The notes beneath the pieces are model-generated. The model did no database searches, was not told the origin of the DNA, and was given only the letters and a program-made list of their open reading frames with translations. From Deinococcus betulae (GTDB lineage: Bacteria > Deinococcota > Deinococci > Deinococcales > Deinococcaceae), in assembly GCF_020166395.1 (NCBI RefSeq), contig NZ_JAIQXU010000001.1, forward strand, positions 124,001-188,000: a DNA stretch of 64,000 bases, written 5' to 3'. Both the position numbers and the translations under genes were made by a program. Shown one piece after another: positions 11,607 to 21,724 of this stretch. Within the stretch, counting starts at the first letter, position 1; each line of letters starts with the position of its first letter.

Positions 11607-12611
11607 TTAGCTGGCAGGCGTCTTGCGGGTGCGCGTCGCTTTTGGCGCTGGCGCGGCCGCGGCCACTTGAGGAACGGCCACACCCGGCAGCACGTCGGCC
11701 AGGTCAGCGGGCGTGATCGGGCGTTCCTGGGCCCCAATCCCTGTGGCCGCCAGGGCACCTGCCGCGTTGGCCGCGCGCGCCGCCTCGGACATCCCCGCGC
11801 CGTTCAGGACCGCGTGGGCAAAGGTGGCGGTAAAGGTGTCGCCCGCGCCCGTAGAATCCACGACCTGCCCGTCAGGGCGAATGGCGTCCACCAGTTCGGT
11901 GTCGGTGGGGGTCCAGGTGATCGAGCCCATCTTGCCCACCTTGACCACCACGCGCTGGGCACCTGCGGCGCCCAGATCAGCCAGGGCCGCGCTGATGGAC
12001 CCGGTGCCGGTCAGTGCCTGCAACTCGTGCTGGTTAAGCATCAGGTAGTCGGCGGCAATCACGTCGTTCAGCAGCGAGGTCCCGGCCTTGTTCACGGCGC
12101 CCGTGCCAAGATCAATAAACACGGGCACAGGGGTCTTGGCGCCCTTGGCCGCAGCAATCGCGGCCAGGCTGTAGGCCCGCTGTGGGCCCTCGGTCAGGGC
12201 GTAGGCGTTGATAATCAGGGCGTCCGAGCCCTCAATGTCTTTTGTTTTCAGCTGGGCCGGGTCCAGCTGGCGGTTGGCCGCCCCGTCGCTGATCATGGCG
12301 CGCTGGCCGCTGGCGGTCTGCATCACCGTGATGGTGCTGGTCAGGTACTGCGGGTCACGCTGAATAGCGCTGTCCTGCACGCCGCTGCCGCGCACGTGGC
12401 TCAGGGCGTAGTCGGCAAAGGGGTCAGCACCCACGCGGGCCGCCAGGGTGACCGTGTGACCCAGGCGGGCCAGCGTCACGCTGATGGTGCCGCCTGCGCC
12501 GCCCGGCTTCATGCTGGCCTGGGTCGGCGTGACCTCCTGGCCCGGTTTGGGCAGGCGGTCGAGGTGATACAGGTGGTCGACGGTCACGTCGCCAATGACA
12601 TAGAACTTCAT
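11607..12611 (-). CDS. PfkB-family carbohydrate/nucleoside kinase
   Basis: A 334-residue ribokinase-like kinase. The first PfkB signature is around GGAGGTISVTLARLG, and the second is DSTGAGDTFTATFAHAVLNG, whose Asp is the catalytic base. VVKVGKMG and the anion-hole glycines fit the fold. The family phosphorylates sugars or nucleosides; neighbours do not settle the substrate. After residue 300 there is an Ala/Pro/Lys-rich tail (VAAAAPAPKATRTRKTPAS) not typical of the family. GGAGG with four bases to the ATG shows a normal ribosome-binding site, consistent with co-transcription with rsmA 69 bases upstream. Confidence 0.88.
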   Translation of the reverse strand: MKFYVIGDVTVDHLYHLDRLPKPGQEVTPTQASMKPGGAGGTISVTLARLGHTVTLAARVGADPFADYALSHVRGSGVQDSAIQRDPQYLTSTITVMQTASGQRAMISDGAANRQLDPAQLKTKDIEGSDALIINAYALTEGPQRAYSLAAIAAAKGAKTPVPVFIDLGTGAVNKAGTSLLNDVIAADYLMLNQHELQALTGTGSISAALADLGAAGAQRVVVKVGKMGSITWTPTDTELVDAIRPDGQVVDSTGAGDTFTATFAHAVLNGAGMSEAARAANAAGALAATGIGAQERPITPADLADVLPGVAVPQVAAAAPAPKATRTRKTPAS

Positions 12612-12680
12612 TCAACCTCCAAGGGCGCGGGCTGGCCCCTGTTCTGGGAAAGAGCGTGTGGTGCGGCTGAGCGCGTGCGC

Positions 12681-13565
12681 CTACCGTACCACGCCAAGTT
12701 TGACGGCCATGTCACGCAAGTTACCCAGCGGCACGTCCTCGGCCCTGACATCGGGACGCAGCCCACAGGCCGCCAGCGCGCCGTCAATCGCCTCGCCGGC
12801 CAGGCCTGCCAGGCGCAGGTTATTGCGCAGGGTCTTGCGGCGGTGGTGCAGAGCAGTCTCCACAAACGTCAGAAATTCAGGCTCGGGGGCCGCGCGGGTG
12901 CGGTCAAAGTCCAGCCGAATCACGCTGCTGGTGACGTCGGGTGCCGGCAGGAAGGCGCCTTTGGGCACGTCCCGCACGTGGCGCACGGTCCCGTAGAGCG
13001 CCGCGATGGCACTCAGGAAGCCGTAGTTGTCACCCCCTGGCTGCGCGGCCAGGCGCTGCCCCACCTCTTTTTGCACCAGGACCGTGGCACTCACGATGCC
13101 CGGCGCGCGCATGAAGCGCGACAGCAGCAGCCCGGTGATGTAGTACGGCAGGTTGGCAATCACGCGGGTGCCCGGCGGCAGCGCGGCGTAGTCAAAGTCC
13201 AGGGCGTCGCCCCAGACGATGTGCACGTTCAGGCCGTCCAGCGTCTCGTCCAGCACCGGGCGCAGACGCTCGTCTTTTTCCAGGGCCGTGACCTGCGCGC
13301 CGCGCGTGGCGATTTCGCGGGTTAGCACGCCCAGGCCGGGACCAATTTCCAGCACGGGGACGCCCGGCGCGGCGCCGCCGGCCTCAGCAATGGCGCGCAG
13401 GATGTTGCCGTCAATCAGAAAGTTCTGGCCCAGGCTCTTGGTGGGCCGCAGGCCGTGACGGGTCAGCAGTTCGCGCACGCGGGCGGGCGAATACAGAGGA
13501 GCCAGGCGGAGGTCGCGCTCGCCGGGTGGGGGCGCGCTGGAAGAATCTGGGTCAGGGTGGGGCAT
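12681..13565 (-). CDS. rsmA: 16S rRNA (adenine1518-N6/adenine1519-N6)-dimethyltransferase
   Basis: RsmA (KsgA) dimethylates two adjacent adenines in the helix 45 loop of 16S rRNA during late 30S assembly. The fingerprint is complete: GLRPTKSLGQNFLID near the N-terminus, motif I VLEIGPGLGVLTREIA, the acidic EKDERL, GDALDFD, and the catalytic NLPYYITGLLLSRFM. The C-terminal domain ends in the normal place. I start at the ATG at 13565 (294 aa); an in-frame ATG at 13616 adds 17 residues but lies only one base from the TATACT box, too close for a leaderless start. Confidence 0.93.
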   Translation of the reverse strand: MPHPDPDSSSAPPPGERDLRLAPLYSPARVRELLTRHGLRPTKSLGQNFLIDGNILRAIAEAGGAAPGVPVLEIGPGLGVLTREIATRGAQVTALEKDERLRPVLDETLDGLNVHIVWGDALDFDYAALPPGTRVIANLPYYITGLLLSRFMRAPGIVSATVLVQKEVGQRLAAQPGGDNYGFLSAIAALYGTVRHVRDVPKGAFLPAPDVTSSVIRLDFDRTRAAPEPEFLTFVETALHHRRKTLRNNLRLAGLAGEAIDGALAACGLRPDVRAEDVPLGNLRDMAVKLGVVR

Positions 13566-13618
13566 GGGCAGGGGGTGGTTCGCGGGGGCCTCGCCGGGGC
13601 GGGCCGCAGAACGCATCA

Positions 13619-13626
13619 GTATACTC
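13619..13626. promoter_or_regulatory. Palindromic -10 box AGTATACT between rsmA and the TPR gene
   Basis: AGTATACT is its own reverse complement, so it offers TATACT to both strands. On the plus strand it lies 6 bases before the GTG of a short ORF leading into the TPR gene. On the minus strand it points to rsmA. Confidence 0.5.
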
Positions 13627-13631
13627 GGCGC

Positions 13632-13697
13632 GTGAGCGTTGTTCGTGCCCGTCCCCTTCCCTGCCCGCCCATTTCTCTGTGCTGGGGGCAGGCATGA
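13632..13697 (+). CDS. Possible leaderless upstream ORF (21 codons) coupled to the TPR gene
   Basis: A GTG 6 bases after TATACT opens a 21-codon frame (MSVVRARPLPCPP...) whose TGA stop overlaps the ATG of the TPR gene as ATGA. The TPR gene has no clear ribosome-binding site of its own, so ribosomes may reach it by stopping and restarting. The encoded peptide resembles nothing known and may have no role of its own. Confidence 0.35.
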   Translation: MSVVRARPLPCPPISLCWGQA

Positions 13698-14518
13698 CGC
13701 GCGCCGAGCAAGACACGGCCCTCCAGGCCCCCACCCCCAGCCTGGCCGACCTGGTGACGGCCGGCGAGTGGCGCCGGGCAGCGGCCACCGCGCAGTTTGC
13801 GAATGAGCCCGTGGTGGTGCAAGAAGCCCTGGAAGCGCTGCTGGCGCTGCAAAACGCGGTGCGGGCGCGGCGCTACCCCTCGGCCCGGCGGGCCCTGGGC
13901 GAGTACCGCCAGGCCCTGACCGAGGGCGCGGCGGCACACCCGCTGCTGGGTAGCCTGGCCGGGCAGGTGCCGCCGGACGCCCTGGGCGCGGCGCTGCTGG
14001 CCCTGGACAGCCAACAGAAAGAAACCGACCCGGTGGCCCTGCAAGCGGCCCTGGCCGGGGCGCTGGCCCTGCCACTGACCCGCGCCGAGGCGCTGAACAT
14101 GCAGGGGGTCCTGTACGCGGTGCGCGGCGAAGAGGCAGACGCCCGGCGCGTGCTGGACGACGCCCGCGTGGCTGACCCCGGTCACTACCGCGCCCTGACC
14201 AACCTGGGCAACCTCGACATGGAAGCCGGACGCTTTGCCCAGGCCGAGGCGATCTACCGCGAGGTGCTGCGTATTGACCCCGAGTACGACGGCGGGCACC
14301 ACAACCTGGGCGTGGCGCTGCGCCGTCAGGGCCGGGTGGCCGAAGGCGTGAAAAGCATTCGCCAGGGGCAGCGCCTGGCCATGAAACGCTCCAAGGACGA
14401 CACCGACGCCGAGATGAAAGAGCGCTTTGCGACCAACCCGGTGATGAAGAACATGCGCTGGGTCGTGCTGGGCGTGCTGGCTCTGATCATCTTTCTGGCG
14501 CTGCGCGGCGGCGGCTAG
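13694..14518 (+). CDS. TPR-repeat protein with a C-terminal membrane anchor
   Basis: A 274-residue protein. Residues about 60-230 are helical repeats of TPR type, best seen in GHYRALTNLGNLDMEAGRFA and EYDGGHHNLGVALRRQGRVA. The last 25 residues (MRWVVLGVLALIIFLALRGGG) form a single membrane helix with few residues beyond it, so the protein is tail-anchored with the repeats in the cytoplasm. It probably scaffolds other proteins; partners are unknown. The NAD(P)HX repair gene follows 2 bases after the stop. I choose the ATG at 13694 because the frame upstream crosses the promoter. Confidence 0.8.
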   Translation: MTRAEQDTALQAPTPSLADLVTAGEWRRAAATAQFANEPVVVQEALEALLALQNAVRARRYPSARRALGEYRQALTEGAAAHPLLGSLAGQVPPDALGAALLALDSQQKETDPVALQAALAGALALPLTRAEALNMQGVLYAVRGEEADARRVLDDARVADPGHYRALTNLGNLDMEAGRFAQAEAIYREVLRIDPEYDGGHHNLGVALRRQGRVAEGVKSIRQGQRLAMKRSKDDTDAEMKERFATNPVMKNMRWVVLGVLALIIFLALRGGG

Positions 14519-14520
14519 GC

Positions 14521-16014
14521 GTGCCCGGCCCCGAGGCGGTCCTGACGCCGGACGGGGTGCGGCGCCTTGACGAGCGCCTGGCCCACGCGGACCTGCTGGA
14601 CCTGGCGATGGAAGAGGCCGGGCGCGCGGCGGCCGATGAGCTGACGCACGCCTTTCCTGGCCAGGTGACGCTGCTGCTGGCCGGCGGCGGGGCCAACGGC
14701 GGCGACGCCTTTGTGGCCGCCCGCCACCTGCTGAGCCTGGGCGTGGGGGCCACCGTGCTGGCCCTCCCGGCCCGCCACCCCCTGACCCGCCGCAACCGGG
14801 CCCGCTGGCGGGCCGTGGGGGGCCAGACCTTGGCCCTGACGCCCGCTGCCGTGGCCCGCCGCAGCCGGGACGCGGGCGTGCTGGTGGACGGCCTGCTGGG
14901 CACCGGATTTCAGCCGCCGCTGCGCCCTGCGCTGGCAGAGGTCGTGGCGGCGGTCAATGCGGCCCGCGCGCGCGGCCTGGCTGTGGTCAGCCTGGACCTG
15001 CCCAGCGGCCTGGACGCTGCCGTGGCCGAGGCTGGCCCCAGCGTGCAGGCCGACCTGACCGTGACTTTCAGCGGCCTGAAACCCGCCCTGCTGTTTGGCC
15101 CTGCCGCCGAACGGGCGGGCCGGGTGGTACTGGCCCCCCTGCGGCTGCCACCTGCGTGGGGCACGGCAGAAGCGGTGGCCCAGCGCCCCTACGACGCCGA
15201 CCTGGGCGCGTGTTTACCGGTGCGGGCGGCAGGCGCCCACAAAGGCACCGCCGGGCGGGTGTGGGTGGTGGGTGGCCACCCTGGCACGGCCGGCGCCCCC
15301 GTGCTGGCGGGCTGGGGCGCCCTGCGCACGGGTGCGGGGCTGGTGACCCTGCACTCGGGGGCCGAGGTGCCGCTGCTGCACCCCGAACTGATGGTTCGCC
15401 GGCACAGCGACCTGGGGGCGTTTCTGGACGGCGTCTCCGCCAATGGGCGCCCCGACGCGGTGGCCCTGGGTATGGGCCTGGGCCCGGACGGCGCCGACCA
15501 CGCCCGCCGCGTCTTGCGCTGGGGATTACCGACGGTCCTGGATGCTGACGCCTTACAGCCGGAACTCGCTGGCAGCGGCCATGACCGCTGCGTCTGGACC
15601 CCACACCCCGGCGAGGCGGCGCGGCTGCTGGGGAACACGGCGGCCGAAGTCACCCGGGACCCCCTGAGTGCCGCCCGCGCGTTACAGACGCAGCTGGGCG
15701 GGGTGGTGGTTCTGAAGGGCGGCCCCAGCGTGGTGGCGGCGCCAGGTGGCCTGAGCGTGTCGCGCGGCGGGCATCCCGGCATGGCCAGCGCGGGCATGGG
15801 CGACACGCTGTCTGGGATCCTGGCGGCGCTGCTGGGCCAGGGCCTGTCCCCGGAAGACGCCGCGCGCAGTGGGGTGCGCCTGCACGCCCGCGCTGGTGAG
15901 CGGGCCGCGCGGGCCTTCGGGTACGGCCTGAGCGCCTCTGATGTGGCGGCCGAACTGGGCGGCGCGTGGCACGATCTGCAGGCCGCTGCTGGGGCCACTG
16001 GCGGGGGGACCTGA
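14521..16014 (+). CDS. nnr: Bifunctional NAD(P)H-hydrate epimerase/ADP-dependent NAD(P)H-hydrate dehydratase
   Basis: This enzyme repairs damaged NAD(P)H. The N-terminal YjeF domain (about 1-210) epimerises the hydrate: GGGANGGDAFVAARHLL, VDGLLGTGF and SLDLPSGLDA are its motifs. The C-terminal ribokinase-like domain (about 220-490) removes water using ADP: AHKGTAGRVWVVGG, TPHPGEAARLLG, VVLKGGPSVVAAPGG and GMASAGMGDTLSGILAALLG. The length of 497 residues is normal for the fused form. It begins with GTG only 2 bases after the TPR stop, so translation is probably coupled. Confidence 0.94.
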   Translation: MPGPEAVLTPDGVRRLDERLAHADLLDLAMEEAGRAAADELTHAFPGQVTLLLAGGGANGGDAFVAARHLLSLGVGATVLALPARHPLTRRNRARWRAVGGQTLALTPAAVARRSRDAGVLVDGLLGTGFQPPLRPALAEVVAAVNAARARGLAVVSLDLPSGLDAAVAEAGPSVQADLTVTFSGLKPALLFGPAAERAGRVVLAPLRLPPAWGTAEAVAQRPYDADLGACLPVRAAGAHKGTAGRVWVVGGHPGTAGAPVLAGWGALRTGAGLVTLHSGAEVPLLHPELMVRRHSDLGAFLDGVSANGRPDAVALGMGLGPDGADHARRVLRWGLPTVLDADALQPELAGSGHDRCVWTPHPGEAARLLGNTAAEVTRDPLSAARALQTQLGGVVVLKGGPSVVAAPGGLSVSRGGHPGMASAGMGDTLSGILAALLGQGLSPEDAARSGVRLHARAGERAARAFGYGLSASDVAAELGGAWHDLQAAAGATGGGT

Positions 16015-16056
16015 GCCGCCCACTGGTCAACTCCACTTTCCCTGACCGAAAGGTGG

Positions 16057-16062
16057 TAGCGT
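16057..16062 (+). promoter_or_regulatory. Leaderless promoter of the DUF4388 gene
   Basis: TAGCGT 10 bases before the ATG at 16073. It overlaps the alternative GTG at 16061, which therefore cannot be the start. Confidence 0.5.
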
Positions 16063-16072
16063 GCGGGCACTC

Positions 16073-16789
16073 ATGCAAGGTCTTCTGAGCGACGTTCCGC
16101 TTCTGGGTGTTCTGGAGCTGATTCATACGACGCGTCAGACTGGCGTGCTGGAGGTACAGGCCGACGTGCCGTTCACGGTGGCCTTTGTGGGCGGCGAGAT
16201 TGTGTCAGGCGGCATTCTGGACTGGCTGGGCACCGAGGCCGTGCAGGCCTGCCCCCTGCTGGTGGACGCTGGAATGTTCATGTTCGAGCCGCGTGCTGTC
16301 ACGGGCGCGCCGCTGGGGCCCTACGGCCACTTCTCGACCGACTGGGCGCGCCTGAGTGACGAGTGGATTCAGGTGTGCCAGGTGATTGGCAGCCCCAGCC
16401 AGGTTTTTGAAGGCCGCGTGCCGCTGTTCGACCTGCCGGGGGGCCGCTCCGTGCGCGCTGCCGCCGCCTCAGCCGAGTTGCCGCTGTTTCAGGTCGCGCA
16501 GACGGTGTCGCAGGCGGTGCAGGGCGGCACTTTGCAGCCCCAGAACCGCTTCGAGTGGCAACGCCTGAAGCTGCAGCCCACCAAGCAGCGCGCCGCCCTG
16601 CACCCCGTCGCCCGCATGCTGGACGGCGAACGCACCCTGGGCGAGGCTGTGGATCAGGGCACGCCGCTGGCCGATGTGCGCGATTACCTGCTGGGCGAGT
16701 TGCGCCTGGGCCTGCGTTTTCCCGGCAGCGGCTGGGTGCTGCGCGACCTCGTGTGGGAAACCCAGCACCTGAAAAACGCAACGACTTAA
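16073..16789 (+). CDS. DUF4388 (PATAN-like) domain protein
   Basis: A 238-residue protein. The first 100 residues (MQGLLSDVPLLGVLELIHTT, then RQTGVLEVQADVPFTVAFVGGEI) match the DUF4388 domain found in GTPase-activating, response-regulator and gliding proteins of Deinococcus, myxobacteria and cyanobacteria. The rest (170-238) resembles the second half of the same type, with RMLDGERTLGEAVD, the kind of segment that follows DUF4388 in other proteins. It has no receiver or kinase domain. It is probably a signalling adaptor; its partner is not visible here. Confidence 0.75.
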   Translation: MQGLLSDVPLLGVLELIHTTRQTGVLEVQADVPFTVAFVGGEIVSGGILDWLGTEAVQACPLLVDAGMFMFEPRAVTGAPLGPYGHFSTDWARLSDEWIQVCQVIGSPSQVFEGRVPLFDLPGGRSVRAAAASAELPLFQVAQTVSQAVQGGTLQPQNRFEWQRLKLQPTKQRAALHPVARMLDGERTLGEAVDQGTPLADVRDYLLGELRLGLRFPGSGWVLRDLVWETQHLKNATT

Positions 16790-17074
16790 GAGGTTGGCGC
16801 TGGGCTATGAGGGCGGCACCGACATCAGCAACCGCGCCCAACATAGGAATGAGCTGACCAGGCGTTCTAGAGAGCGTTTCCCGTGTTTTCAGTCTTTAGG
16901 TCAGGCCTGACGCACTTTCAGTCACCAGTCCCCTCTAGAGCCTCGGCAGCGAATTACCCGCAGCGGCGCCCATCAGGTACAGCGCCACCCCTCTACAAGT
17001 CGGCCCTCACCCAGTCTCTGGCCCCCGGCGCTTGCTTTGGTCTGACGGTTCCCGTCTCCAGGCAGGCGCTGGCC

Positions 17075-17080
17075 TACAAT
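17075..17080 (+). promoter_or_regulatory. Leaderless promoter of the PlsY-like/reductase fusion
   Basis: TACAAT, the best -10 match in the window, is 6 bases before the ATG at 17087 and excludes the longer in-frame extension to 16883. Confidence 0.65.
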
Positions 17081-17086
17081 GCCCCA

Positions 17087-18760
<1,674 letters not shown>

Positions 18761-19028
18761 AGGCACAGCAGATCGGGAGAGCCCGAACGGGCTTGATCGC
18801 TTCCAGCTGTCCTATGACGAGGCGGCGCGGTGTCATCTAATCTTTTAGATCAACGCTGCAACCTACCTCTCACTGAGGCAAGACCAGCTTGAGGCGGGTT
18901 GGAGCAGCTCGCCACCTGCTCCTCCGGGTCTGGTGAGCTCCACTCCGCATTCCCTTGGCCTTCACCTGCACGGCCCATCTCTAAAGGTCCCGTCAGGCAC
19001 TCTGGGCGGCCGGGCTCTCCCAACCCTC

Positions 19029-19034
19029 TAGGCT
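19029..19034 (+). promoter_or_regulatory. Leaderless promoter of the phospholipase D gene
   Basis: TAGGCT 8 bases before the ATG at 19043. Confidence 0.5.
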
Positions 19035-19042
19035 GCGCGAGA

Positions 19043-20509
19043 ATGAGGTGGTTGGTGTCTCTGGCAGTGCTGTGGGTGGTGGCCGGGGCGGGAGCGGCGC
19101 CGCTCCCCCTGTGGCTGGGTCCGGCCCGGCCGCCCGTGGCCATCAACTGGCCCGCAGACGCCTGTGCCGAGCCCACAGACCCCCTGGAACGGGCTGTGTG
19201 GGCGGTGGTGCGCGCGCAGGGCGGCAGTGACGTGTCCTGCGGCAACGCCTTCATCGGCTATCTCCGCACGCCGCAAAGTCTGGACACCCCCCAGGACGCT
19301 TTTGCTGGCCTGGCCGAGCAGATCGAGGCCGCCCGCTCAGAGGTGCTGCTGACCAACATGCAGTGGGACAGCGGCCCAGGAACGCCCGGCTGGACGGTGG
19401 CGCAGGCGGTGGCCCGGCTTTACGCGTGGGTGAGGGCCAACCCGGCGGCGTACCCGCACGGCATGACAGTTCGCCTGCTCCTGGGCAATTACCCCCAACT
19501 GTCGCGCCCGGACGGCACCGATCAGATTCTGGCCCTGATGCAAGATCTCAGGACGGCGGGCGTGCCCCTCAGCGACCCGCAGATCGGCTGGGCACTCACT
19601 CTGCTGCGCTTTGCCTCTTTTCCCCACAGCCACGTCAAGTTGCAGGTGATCGACGGCCAGGACCTGACCGTGGCCGGCTTTAACCTGACGAACTGGCATC
19701 TGCCGGTGGGCGCTCCCGGCGGCTGGGGCCTGCACGACCTGGGGCTGCACCTGCGCGGGCCTGTGGCGCAGGCGGGTGTGGCGGCCTTCGACGATCTTCA
19801 GCGGCACAGCCTGGCGCTCGTGTGCCCTGACAACGTAACCCCCGCCGAGGTCCGGCGGCGCTGCACGCTTGGCCCCGCCCCAGCGCCCAGCCACCCTGCC
19901 CCGGCAACCGAGCCGACACGGACCGGGGACGCCCGCGCCTTCGTGCTCTACCGCCGCCCCGGCGGAGAAAACCTGGCCGACGAGGCCCACCTGGCCCTGC
20001 TGGGGGCCGCTCAGACCAGCCTCGACCTGATGCAGTCGGATTTTGGCACCGACCTCGCCTGCTGGTACGCCTACCTGCACCCCGAAGGCTGCGTGACGGA
20101 GGCCTTGCCCGTGTATTTCTGGGCGGTGCTGAACGCGCTGGACCGTGGCGTGCAGGTGCGGCTCTTGGTCGTGGATTACGGCGTGGGCGCCGCCGCTAAC
20201 CGCTCCGGGGTGGCGCTGCTGCGCCGGGAAATGGCCCGGCGCAGCGTTCCGGCAGACCGGCTCCAGGCGCGCTACTCCACCTTTCCCATGCACACCAAGG
20301 CCATGACCGTGGACGGCAGCATGACCCTAGTGGGCAGCATGAACTTTCATTTCAGCGCCTGGGGCACGCTGGGCCTGGCCGAGGCCGCGCTGGCGACGAG
20401 CGACCCGGCGGCGGTGGCTGGGCAGCAGGCCAGTTTCGAGCAGGCGTGGCTCACCGGCAGCCGGCCCATTCCCCCCGAGCGCTGGCAGGCGCCGGGCACC
20501 ACCTTCTGA
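19043..20509 (+). CDS. Secreted phospholipase D-family protein with two HKD motifs
   Basis: A 488-residue protein with a signal peptide (MRWLVSLAVLWVVAGAGA), so it acts outside the cytoplasm. Both HKD motifs are complete: HVKLQVID at about 200 (with GFNLTNWH following) and HTKAMTVD at about 420 (with GSMNFHFSAWG). Two HKD halves form one active site for phosphodiester transfer or cleavage, as in phospholipase D, cardiolipin synthase and some endonucleases. The paired cysteines in each half could form disulfides. The substrate is not known; a phospholipid is the most likely. A longer in-frame extension would start well upstream of the promoter and lacks the signal peptide at its N-terminus. 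Confidence 0.85.
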   Translation: MRWLVSLAVLWVVAGAGAAPLPLWLGPARPPVAINWPADACAEPTDPLERAVWAVVRAQGGSDVSCGNAFIGYLRTPQSLDTPQDAFAGLAEQIEAARSEVLLTNMQWDSGPGTPGWTVAQAVARLYAWVRANPAAYPHGMTVRLLLGNYPQLSRPDGTDQILALMQDLRTAGVPLSDPQIGWALTLLRFASFPHSHVKLQVIDGQDLTVAGFNLTNWHLPVGAPGGWGLHDLGLHLRGPVAQAGVAAFDDLQRHSLALVCPDNVTPAEVRRRCTLGPAPAPSHPAPATEPTRTGDARAFVLYRRPGGENLADEAHLALLGAAQTSLDLMQSDFGTDLACWYAYLHPEGCVTEALPVYFWAVLNALDRGVQVRLLVVDYGVGAAANRSGVALLRREMARRSVPADRLQARYSTFPMHTKAMTVDGSMTLVGSMNFHFSAWGTLGLAEAALATSDPAAVAGQQASFEQAWLTGSRPIPPERWQAPGTTF

Positions 20510-20524
20510 GCCTGGGGCGCGCAC

Positions 20525-20530
20525 TACACT
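20525..20530 (+). promoter_or_regulatory. Promoter of the ispH transcript
   Basis: TACACT lies 7 bases before an ATG at 20538 that opens an 17-codon ORF, not before the ispH ATG at 20584. Confidence 0.55.
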
Positions 20531-20537
20531 GTCCGGC

Positions 20538-20591
20538 ATGAGGGTTGTGGAGAAAAGCGCTGGTCAGAGGCAGGCGGTCAGACATGGTTGA
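20538..20591 (+). CDS. Possible leaderless upstream ORF (17 codons) overlapping the ispH start
   Basis: ATG at 20538 reads [17 protein letters not shown] and stops with TGA at 20589-20591, 8 bases inside ispH. Its ATG, not that of ispH, sits at the leaderless distance from the promoter. It could couple or limit ispH translation. The peptide itself matches nothing I know. Confidence 0.4.
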   Translation: MRVVEKSAGQRQAVRHG

Positions 20592-21579
20592 GCGGCTGCA
20601 TCTGGCCAAACCCCGCGGCTTTTGCGCGGGCGTGGTCATGGCGATTCAGGCGGTGGAAAAGGCGGCCCAGACCGAGGCCCGGCCGGTGACGGTCTACCAT
20701 TCCATCGTGCACAACCACACGGTCGTAGAGCGGCTTCAGGCCGGCTACAACGTGCATTTTGTCGAGGACCTGGACGGGGTGGACGCCCTACCCCAGGGCG
20801 GCGAAACGGTAGTGTTCAGCGCCCACGGCATCAGCCCGGCGGTGCGCGAGCGGGCGCGGGCGCTGGGGCTGGCCACCATTGACGCCACCTGTCCTCTGGT
20901 GACCAAGGTGCACACCGAGGCCAAGAAATACGCCCGTGAGGGGTACACCATCTTGCTGATCGGCGACAGCGCCCAGCATCAGGAAGTGATCGGCACGCGC
21001 GGCGAGGCCCCAGAGCACACCATTCTGGTGGGCGTGCTGGGCAAACGTGGCGAAGGCCTGCACGACCCCCACACCGTCGAGGTGCCCGACCCAGAGCGCC
21101 TGGTGGTGCTGACCCAGACGACCCTCAGCGTGGACGACACCCGCCGCACGGTCGACGTGCTGCGCGGGCGCTTTCCAGCGTTGGTGGTGCCCCCCAGCGA
21201 GGACCTGTGCTACGCCACCAAGAACCGCCAGGACGCGGTCAAGGCGATTGCCCCGCAGGTGGACATGTTTCTGGTGCTCACCAGCACCCATTCCAGCAAC
21301 GGCATGCGCCTGCTGGAACTAGCCGCCGAGACCTGTGGCCGGGCCGAGCGCCTGGAAACAGCCGCCGACCTGGCCGGACTGGACTTTGCAGGTGTGCGCT
21401 CGGTGGGCATTACGAGCGCCGCCAGCACCCCCGACGACCTCGTGCAGGCGGTGGTAGCGCACTTCCGCGCACTCAACCCGGCGCTGGAAGTCATTGAAGA
21501 AGGTGAGTGGGAAAACATCGAATTCCGTGAGCCGAAGAAGATGCTGCCCACACAGCCGCTGCCGCGCACCATGCAGTGA
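20584..21579 (+). CDS. ispH: 4-hydroxy-3-methylbut-2-enyl diphosphate reductase
   Basis: IspH catalyses the last step of the MEP pathway, giving IPP and DMAPP, the precursors of carotenoids and quinones. The three cysteines that hold the [4Fe-4S] cluster are in [21 protein letters not shown] and [11 protein letters not shown]. The substrate-binding 'HNHTVVE', 'SAHGIS' and 'STHSSNG' motifs are present. Starting at the ATG at 20584 ([16 protein letters not shown]) gives 331 residues, a normal length; the GTG at 20545 would add 13 residues not usual in the family. See the overlapping short ORF for likely translational control. Confidence 0.94.
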   Translation: MVERLHLAKPRGFCAGVVMAIQAVEKAAQTEARPVTVYHSIVHNHTVVERLQAGYNVHFVEDLDGVDALPQGGETVVFSAHGISPAVRERARALGLATIDATCPLVTKVHTEAKKYAREGYTILLIGDSAQHQEVIGTRGEAPEHTILVGVLGKRGEGLHDPHTVEVPDPERLVVLTQTTLSVDDTRRTVDVLRGRFPALVVPPSEDLCYATKNRQDAVKAIAPQVDMFLVLTSTHSSNGMRLLELAAETCGRAERLETAADLAGLDFAGVRSVGITSAASTPDDLVQAVVAHFRALNPALEVIEEGEWENIEFREPKKMLPTQPLPRTMQ

Positions 21580-21649
21580 GACGGATTTCGTCCATTTCCG
21601 CAATCTCTGGGAGGGCACCTAATGTTCCTCCAGTACCCGGAAATCCGTC
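21580..21649 (+). repeat. Nested inverted repeat downstream of ispH
   Basis: GACGGATTTC (21580-21589) and GAAATCCGTC (21640-21649) are perfect inverted 10-mers that begin directly after the ispH stop. Between them CTGGGAGG and CCTCCAG can form an inner stem. The whole 70 bases could fold as a forked RNA, or form a terminator or mRNA-end stabiliser. Confidence 0.45.
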
Positions 21650-21724
21650 CTCTTTCCTCTCTCCGGTCGAAAAAACGCCGTCACAGGTGGCGGAGTTCTT
21701 CGGAACTGGTCTGAGGAGGCGCCC

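Noticed and set aside
11667..13325. Long plus-strand open frame (552 codons) across the PfkB kinase and rsmA
   Set aside because: Antisense shadow of two strong genes; no promoter or family motif.
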